Positions 6,604 through 9,658 of a stretch of 9,658 nucleotides of DNA are shown piece after piece. The notes beneath the pieces are model-generated. The model was given only the letters and a program-made list of their open reading frames with translations, ran no database searches and had not been told where the DNA came from. Both the position numbers and the translations under genes were made by a program. This DNA comes from DALYDP01 sp964348685. GTDB taxonomy: Bacteria; Patescibacteriota; Gracilibacteria; Peribacterales; Peribacteraceae. Within the stretch, counting starts at the first letter, position 1; every line of letters begins with the position of its first letter. The DNA is taken from NCBI GenBank assembly GCA_964348685.1, contig CAYGDM010000043.1, positions 1 through 9,658 of the forward strand. The letters are read 5' to 3'.

Positions 6604-6630
6604 TTCGATTTCTTTTGGTGCGAATCGAAT
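6603..6630 (+). repeat. Inverted repeat just after tRNA-Lys
   Basis: ATTCGATT (6603-6610) and AATCGAAT (6623-6630) form a perfect 8-bp stem around a 12-base loop, starting at the last base of the CCA end. No T tract follows, so it is a poor intrinsic terminator; it may help define the 3' processing site. Its right arm overlaps the left arm of the next hairpin by four bases, so the two cannot form together. Confidence 0.5.
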
Positions 6631-6657
6631 GACCGTGAGCTTGTCGAACGGCCATTC
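6627..6657. repeat. REP-like palindrome with TTCGACAAGCTCA core
   Basis: GAATGACCGT (6627-6636) faces ACGGCCATTC (6648-6657), ten base pairs with one mismatch, around the core GAGCTTGTCGA. The reverse complement contains TTCGACAAGCTCA, the core of a short palindromic repeat seen dispersed between genes in many unrelated bacteria. Only one copy is present here, so its repeat nature rests on prior knowledge. No T tract follows on either strand. Confidence 0.5.
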
Positions 6658-6718
6658 TTAAAAGCGTTACCTTTCGATGCGTTTGCCGTAGTAGTGTATG
6701 TACTTACCCCTTTCTACC

Positions 6719-7084
6719 ATGCGTACAGTTTCCACTCTTACTCTTTCCCTCGGCGTCCTCGCACTCGCCGCGTGCTCCACGCAGACACCTCCGTTGAATT
6801 CCGCCGAAGGCGCACCGGAAGGGAGCATTCATAATCTTCCGGTCCCGACTGCGGTGCAGGCGGCGAAGGATGCGCTCGCCGAACGTCTCGACGTCGAGGT
6901 TTCCACGATCGTCGTCCTCGAAGCGCAGGAGGTCGAATGGTCCGATTCATGCCTTGGCCTCGGCGGCCTCGCCGAATCGTGCCTCGCGGCCATCACGCCC
7001 GGATACGACGTGCTCCTGGTCCATCAGGGCGTCGAGTACCGCTACCGCACGAACGAGGATGGAACGTCCGTTCGGGCGGAATAA
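6719..7084 (+). CDS. Small lipoprotein with conserved W.DSCLG...TPGY domain
   Basis: Starting at ATG 6719 the 121-residue product has a textbook lipoprotein signal (MRTVSTLTLSLGVLALAAC) with lipobox LAAC and lipidated Cys19. An in-frame ATG at 6698 would add seven residues ahead of a complete signal peptide and is less likely. The mature domain has a helix (AVQAAKDALAERL) followed by EVEWSDSCLGLGGLAESC, AAITPGYDVLLVHQGVEYRYRTN and a final strand. This W-D-S-C-L-G ... C ... TPGY ... YRTN pattern recurs in small exported proteins of several phyla, but I know no assigned function. The two cysteines flanking the loop probably form a disulfide. There is no Shine-Dalgarno sequence and no obvious promoter geometry, so it may be transcribed with the tRNA. 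Confidence 0.8.
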   Translation: MRTVSTLTLSLGVLALAACSTQTPPLNSAEGAPEGSIHNLPVPTAVQAAKDALAERLDVEVSTIVVLEAQEVEWSDSCLGLGGLAESCLAAITPGYDVLLVHQGVEYRYRTNEDGTSVRAE

Positions 7085-7094
7085 TCGTCGCACG

Positions 7095-7123
7095 AAAAAT
7101 CGGGGAGCGCGCGGCTCCCCGAT
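7095..7123 (-). terminator. Intrinsic terminator for the minus-strand gene at 7156
   Basis: TCGGGGAGC (7100-7108) pairs perfectly with GCTCCCCGA (7114-7122) around a five-base loop, and A7099-T7123 extends the stem. Read on the minus strand the stem is followed by TTTTT (plus-strand As 7095-7099). It ends the convergent minus-strand gene. The plus-strand lipoprotein gene may also stop here, although without a T tract. Confidence 0.85.
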
Positions 7124-7155
7124 GTAAAACGGTGGTCGAAGACATCGGAGAAACA

Positions 7156-7587
7156 TCATCCTTGGATATTTTCGTTGATGTAGAAAGCGAATCGATCGAG
7201 GATTTCTTGGGGAACGCCCGAAAGCTCAGAAAGATCATGAGGTAGTCCGTTTCGGCCTGCCAAGTCTTTCGACGCTGCGATGGGTTCCCAATCTCGTATG
7301 ACGGGTTCACCTGCGTTTTTATGCACCAATAGTCGGTCCAATTGGTACGATCCGGGTTGTTTGTCGGCGTACCCGTTGTGTGTCTGCAGGTCGTAGAACG
7401 TAAGATCATCCCACGGCACACCGGCGATGGCACTGAGTGCCGTCACGACCGATTCAGCGACATTGATTGTGCTTGTCGCCTTGCGGCGAACGGATGTGAA
7501 GTAGATATTCTTTCCTTCGATGTAGTACGCGACGAGGCCGTTCACTGCCCCGTTGTAGGTGGCGACTGGCAAACGTTGAGCGTTCAC
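7156..7587 (-). CDS. Unrecognised soluble protein (143 aa)
   Basis: The GTG at 7587 is chosen because a strong AAGGAG (plus-strand 7596-7601) lies eight bases ahead of it; a longer reading to 7647 would add an implausible His/Arg-rich head. The 143-residue product has no signal peptide or transmembrane span. Its N-terminus is beta-rich (LPVATYNGAVNGLVAYYIEGKN, IYFTSVRR), then a helix (ESVVTALSAIAGV), then a polar middle (FYDLQTHNGYADKQPGSYQL) and a C-terminal helical piece (VPQEILDRFAFYINEN). I recognise no family. It has its own promoter, a structured leader and a terminator, so it is an independently regulated unit. The clear Shine-Dalgarno site contrasts with the leaderless-looking genes around it and may reflect a different origin or expression class. 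Confidence 0.75.
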   Translation of the reverse strand: MNAQRLPVATYNGAVNGLVAYYIEGKNIYFTSVRRKATSTINVAESVVTALSAIAGVPWDDLTFYDLQTHNGYADKQPGSYQLDRLLVHKNAGEPVIRDWEPIAASKDLAGRNGLPHDLSELSGVPQEILDRFAFYINENIQG

Positions 7588-7622
7588 GAGTATGTCTCCT
7601 TGTCTTCGACGATGTGAATGAT

Positions 7623-7647
7623 GTGCTGCCGGAACGTCCGGCGGCAC
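7623..7647 (-). promoter_or_regulatory. Leader hairpin in the mRNA of the gene at 7156
   Basis: GTGCTGCCGGA (7623-7633) faces TCCGGCGGCAC (7637-7647) around a three-base loop, 11 pairs with one mismatch in the minus-strand RNA. It sits in the roughly 80-base leader between the predicted transcription start (about 7667) and the ribosome binding site. It does not cover the Shine-Dalgarno sequence, so it may stabilise the mRNA or bind a regulator. Confidence 0.45.
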
Positions 7648-7673
7648 GCAAACGAGAAGTCGTTTACATCGCT

Positions 7674-7701
7674 ATAATACAATAAAGATAAGTATTGTCC
7701 A
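7674..7701 (-). promoter_or_regulatory. Promoter for the minus-strand gene at 7156
   Basis: Read on the minus strand, TGGACA (7701-7696, 5 of 6 to TTGACA) is followed by a 16-base spacer and TATTAT (7679-7674, 5 of 6 to TATAAT). It lies in an AT-rich pocket and predicts a start near 7667. This is the best full promoter match in the window after the one at 8828. Confidence 0.65.
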
Positions 7702-7715
7702 TGTTTTGTATGGCG

Positions 7716-7751
7716 AAAAGAAACCGCCTGCAATCGTGAGAATGCAGGCGG
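7716..7751 (-). terminator. Intrinsic terminator for the minus-strand gene at 7779
   Basis: CCGCCTGCA (7724-7732) pairs perfectly with TGCAGGCGG (7743-7751) around a ten-base loop. On the minus strand the stem is followed by TTTCTTTT. It lies 27 bases after the stop codon of the gene at 7779 and just before the promoter of the next minus-strand gene, so the two genes are separate transcription units. Confidence 0.8.
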
Positions 7752-7778
7752 AGCGGCGTGGATGGACAGAAAACGATC

Positions 7779-8333
7779 CTAGTAGAGAGGCTGCTCGGCG
7801 GAGATGATGTACTGGCACAGTGCCAGATGAAAGTCATGACTCCGAAGCTGGTTTCCACGAAACACGACGCGCTCTGTTTCCGGGCACCAGTACGTTTGCA
7901 TTCGAGGGTGACCCCATCGATGTTTATCGATGTGAATTTGCATCGACCCGCATCGAGGGTTTTGGGCGAAAGCACACGCGGCTTCGATCGGCGTCATGGC
8001 TCTGCTCGGCGTCGGCGGAGCGCCGGTGAAGTCGTGCACGACTTGGCCTCCGACCAGCCAATACGGGCGAAATCGGTTCGTCGTGTACGACAATTGATCG
8101 TCCGCACCGGGATTCTCCTTGTAGTACGGCACGCGTACGTCCATCACGAGAACCAGCGGCAGATGGAAGATTGGTTCGCTTTGGCAATCGTGCGGATGGT
8201 CGCTGTTGCCCAACGTGTGCGTCCATCCGTTAGGAAGAGGAGGGATGTCGCGCGGTGAAAACGCACCGATGAAATTCATGCGCTTCGCGACCATTTTTGC
8301 ATACAGGAGCTCGGCGAGTTCGTTGTGAAACAT
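7779..8333 (-). CDS. Unrecognised His/Cys-containing soluble protein (184 aa)
   Basis: ATG at 8333 is supported by a Shine-Dalgarno sequence GGAAGGA (8348-8342) eight bases ahead. An in-frame extension to 8417 would run through the promoter and is rejected. The 184-residue product starts with a helix (MFHNELAELLYAKMVAKRM). It continues with NFIGAFSPRDIPPLPNGWTHTLGNSDHPHDCQ, a strand LPLVLVMDVRVPYY, and a His-rich stretch at about 130-150 (CGSMQIHIDKHRWGHPRMQTYWC). It ends with SHDFHLALCQYII. The clustered His and Cys residues could bind a metal, but no known zinc motif is complete. There is no signal peptide or membrane span. I recognise no family. It has its own promoter overlapping a perfect palindrome and its own terminator. 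Confidence 0.75.
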   Translation of the reverse strand: MFHNELAELLYAKMVAKRMNFIGAFSPRDIPPLPNGWTHTLGNSDHPHDCQSEPIFHLPLVLVMDVRVPYYKENPGADDQLSYTTNRFRPYWLVGGQVVHDFTGAPPTPSRAMTPIEAACAFAQNPRCGSMQIHIDKHRWGHPRMQTYWCPETERVVFRGNQLRSHDFHLALCQYIISAEQPLY

Positions 8334-8388
8334 GGAAAGATTCCTTCCTATGATGAAAAAAGAAACGAGACAAAAACCACGCTCAACT

Positions 8389-8417
8389 ACTATTCTGCAT
8401 ATTTTTGAATCAGTCAA
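8389..8417 (-). promoter_or_regulatory. Promoter candidate for the minus-strand gene at 7779
   Basis: Minus-strand TTGACT (8417-8412, 5 of 6) and AATAGT (8394-8389, 4 of 6) are separated by 17 bases, giving a predicted start near 8382 and a leader of about 49 bases. The -35 overlaps the palindrome at 8416-8429 by two bases. Confidence 0.5.
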
Positions 8418-8429
8418 TTGTCGACAATT
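8416..8429. promoter_or_regulatory. Perfect 14-bp palindrome at the -35, operator candidate
   Basis: AATTGTCGACAATT is a perfect 14-bp palindrome (7-bp half sites, no spacer) in the 121-base gap between two minus-strand genes. It abuts and overlaps the -35 of the gene at 7779. A dimeric regulator binding here would block or recruit polymerase. No regulator gene is visible nearby, and the site does not match an operator I can name. Confidence 0.45.
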
Positions 8430-8454
8430 CGCCGCAATACGCTTGCTGTACCGT

Positions 8455-8820
8455 TTATGCCGCCGTTTCCAACGAAGCCTCTTTGAACTTCCCGACTTTG
8501 AGTTCGTCCGGATCTTCCAGGTTCACGAGTTCGATCTCCGCCGCGTCCTCGCTCTCTCCGGTTTCGACGTTCGCTTCGCGCTTCGTCGCGAGCTCGTCGA
8601 CGCGGTGTAGTGCTTCCATCATCTCTTTTCTGATTTGCTTCACGACTTCGGGGTGCTCGCTGTTCGCCTCTGCGCGGTCCTCAAAAAGAGTCTGGATTTT
8701 TTCGGCGTGGATTTCTTGTATGTCTTCGACTGTCGCTCCCTCCTGCTCCAGGGCTTGTTCGATCGCTTCGTGCTCCAGCTGATCCGCGTACTCCTTCGTG
8801 GTGTGAGGAGAGCCTTTCAT
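8455..8820 (-). CDS. Unrecognised acidic helical protein (121 aa)
   Basis: The product is very Glu/Asp-rich and predicted helical, with stretches such as KEYADQLEHEAIEQALEQEGATVEDIQEIHAEKI and ELATKREANVETGESEDAAEIEL. There is no signal peptide and no membrane span. Start choice matters: an in-frame TTG at 8856 gives 133 residues but overlaps a near-consensus -35, and ATGs at 8832 and 8826 overlap or abut the -10. The ATG at 8820 gives 121 residues and lies seven bases after the -10, as a leaderless mRNA would require. No Shine-Dalgarno sequence precedes it. I recognise no family; the composition would suit an adaptor, a nucleic-acid mimic or a stress protein, but nothing here decides. No terminator is evident between its stop and the next gene. 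Confidence 0.65.
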   Translation of the reverse strand: MKGSPHTTKEYADQLEHEAIEQALEQEGATVEDIQEIHAEKIQTLFEDRAEANSEHPEVVKQIRKEMMEALHRVDELATKREANVETGESEDAAEIELVNLEDPDELKVGKFKEASLETAA

Positions 8821-8827
8821 CGCCATC

Positions 8828-8856
8828 AGCATACGCAGCTCATCAAAATTTGTCAA
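8828..8856 (-). promoter_or_regulatory. Strong promoter for the gene at 8455 (leaderless type)
   Basis: Minus-strand TTGACA (8856-8851) is a perfect -35, followed by a 17-base spacer and TATGCT (8833-8828, 4 of 6). Transcription is predicted at about 8820-8821, exactly at the ATG chosen for the gene. An imperfect inverted repeat GATACT/AGTATC (8873-8878, 8901-8906) lies just upstream and could bind a regulator. Confidence 0.65.
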
Positions 8857-8927
8857 TGAAACATATCATTCAGATACTTCTGTACTTTTTCTAAGAATAG
8901 AGTATCGTAGAGGATATTGATCAATCA

Positions 8928-8978
8928 ATGCGACTGCCTCGATGCGTACATCGGATAGTCGTGAATGATCGATGGTGA
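8928..8978 (+). CDS. Possible 16-residue ORF ahead of an orphan terminator
   Basis: ATG at 8928 opens a 16-codon frame (starting MRLPRC, with several Arg) that stops at TGA 8976-8978, inside the first bases of the strong plus-strand terminator. A weak -10-like GATATT (8913-8918) lies nine bases ahead and no Shine-Dalgarno sequence is present. The frame is too short to judge by composition. It could be a small peptide, the leader of an attenuator, or a chance frame in a small RNA that ends at the terminator. It sits in an otherwise gene-free stretch between two minus-strand genes, 8821-9129. Confidence 0.2.
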   Translation: MRLPRCVHRIVVNDRW

Positions 8979-9007
8979 CAGCCTCTGCCCGAGGCTGTCA
9001 TTTTTTT
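8976..9007 (+). terminator. Orphan plus-strand intrinsic terminator
   Basis: TGACAGCCTC (8976-8985) pairs perfectly with TGAGGCTGTCA's complementary arm GAGGCTGTCA (8991-9000) around TGCCC, and seven Ts follow (9001-9007). It is the strongest terminator in the window, yet no recognised plus-strand gene lies upstream. Read on the minus strand the stem has no T tract, so it does not serve the gene at 9130. Confidence 0.85.
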
Positions 9008-9015
9008 AGCATAAC

Positions 9016-9041
9016 AAAAGACCCCGTTGCCGAGGTCCTTT
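9016..9041 (-). terminator. Intrinsic terminator for the minus-strand gene at 9130
   Basis: On the minus strand GACCTC (9037-9032) pairs with GGGGTC (9025-9020), including one G-T wobble, and TTTT follows (9019-9016). Flanking A and T bases lengthen the stem with a bulge. It lies about 90 bases after the stop codon, so the mRNA has a 3' tail that can itself form two alternative stems. Confidence 0.6.
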
Positions 9042-9129
9042 GCTCCTTTCTGCCCTCCAAGGCAGTCCTGTGATGTATCGTCCGCTCGTCCTGTCGTTCA
9101 ATCCAGGACAAGCCGGACCGACAGCGCGG

Positions 9130-9640
9130 TTAGTCCTGCACCTCTGCGTCATCATCATCTTCCATATCAGGGTGGGGGCCTTTCATCATGCCGCGGCCGT
9201 GCGGGCCCTTGCCTCCTTTGCCCATCATCACGCGAGGCATCGCGTCTTTGAGTTCGGGGTTTTCTTCGACGGCTGCTTTGATTTCCTCACGCATCGCTTC
9301 GTGGGCGGCGCGANNNNNNNNNNGCGTCGTTGCGTTCCGTTTCATCCGTCATGTCCGCCGCCGCCTCGAGGGCGATGCGGTGGTTCTGGATCGCCTGTTT
9401 CTGGATCGCGACGAACGCGTCGATGTTCAGGAGCACCGCGTTGTCGCGGTCGATCATGTCTTGGACGTCTTCTTGGGAGAGCGGAGCGCGTTCGCCGTGG
9501 AATGCCATGCGGTCTTTCATCGTCGGGCTCGCTTGCGATTCCGTTCCGGATTGCGCGCCCGCGAATTGCGCCGCGAAGGGGAAGCCGATGGCGAGTGCGG
9601 AGATGCCGGAGACCGCGCCGAGTGCGAATGTCTTTTTCAT
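9130..9640 (-). CDS. Secreted Met/Gly/Asp-tailed protein, interrupted by a 10-N assembly gap
   Basis: The N-terminal part reads from ATG 9640: a signal peptide (MKKTFALGAVSGISALAIGF..., likely cleavage near FAGAQS, about residue 30), then a helical region (SQEDVQDMIDRDNAVLLNIDAF, IQKQAIQNHRIALEAAADMTDETERND). The Ns at 9314-9323 follow. Beyond them the frame continues as RAAHEAMREEIKAAVEENPELKDAMPR and a low-complexity tail rich in Met, Gly, Lys and His, ending DMEDDDDAEVQD before TAA. With exactly ten Ns the two parts are out of frame, but any gap that is a multiple of three joins them. With zero missing bases the junction reads ND-A-RAAHEA without interruption. I therefore treat it as one gene. 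The tail could bind metal or surfaces (inference). No family is recognised. There is no Shine-Dalgarno sequence, and its promoter lies at the window edge. Confidence 0.75.
9314..9323. other. Assembly gap, 10 Ns
   Basis: Ten Ns interrupt the gene at 9130-9640. Ten is a common scaffolding placeholder, so the length is probably not real. Confidence 0.95.
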
Positions 9641-9658
9641 GGGTGATGGGGGTAGGGG

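Noticed and set aside
6528..6657. Integrated mobile element or att site at tRNA-Lys
   Set aside because: The only direct repeat is the tRNA remnant 95 bases upstream, with no integrase and no 3'-end repeat farther away.
7758..8258. Plus-strand 166-codon frame opposite the 184-aa gene
   Set aside because: It has no ribosome binding site and Arg-rich composition, and the minus frame has promoter, Shine-Dalgarno site and terminator.
8821..8856. TTG (8856) or ATG (8832, 8826) as start of the acidic protein
   Set aside because: These codons lie within or directly against the TTGACA/TATGCT promoter, upstream of the predicted transcript start.

Overview
The window reads like chromosome from a GC-rich, uncultured-lineage bacterium that uses the standard code: TGA ends several genes, including two tightly packed junctions. 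The Ser/Glu-rich tail on a secreted protease, the PKD-repeat membrane protein and the number of small exported proteins without close named relatives suggest a Peregrinibacteria/Peribacteria-type member of the Patescibacteria (CPR). That placement is inference; TruB is the best marker for testing it. A 10-N assembly gap (9314-9323) suggests a draft or metagenome assembly.

Layout. Positions 1-42 are the Gly-rich tail of a gene cut by the edge, probably a TPM-domain protein. Positions 52-3963 form a plus-strand cell-envelope block: an exported two-repeat beta protein, a lipoprotein, a three-TM protein with six PKD domains joined to the lipoprotein gene by TGATG, and a 28-residue membrane microprotein joined by ATGA. 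Next come truB (tRNA pseudouridine-55 synthase) and a secreted trypsin-fold protease closed by a strong terminator. Positions 6366-6657 hold a promoter, a decayed tRNA-Lys copy, an intact tRNA-Lys(CTT) and two overlapping inverted repeats, followed by a small lipoprotein at 6719-7084.

From 7085 the genes run on the minus strand. Two unrecognised soluble proteins (7156-7587, 7779-8333) have clear Shine-Dalgarno sites, real 5' leaders, promoters and terminators. A third unrecognised, very acidic protein (8455-8820) appears to start on a leaderless mRNA. After a gene-free stretch containing an orphan plus-strand terminator and a possible tiny ORF comes a secreted Met/Gly/Asp-rich protein (9130-9640) interrupted by the Ns.

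Two observations stand out. Several starts have no Shine-Dalgarno sequence but a -10-like hexamer 6-8 bases upstream, as expected for leaderless transcripts, whereas the two orphan genes at 7156-8333 use normal ribosome binding sites. The tRNA-Lys gene is preceded by a degenerate partial copy of itself that keeps the acceptor-stem pairing but has lost the D arm. I see no CRISPR array, IS element, toxin-antitoxin pair or defence system in this window.
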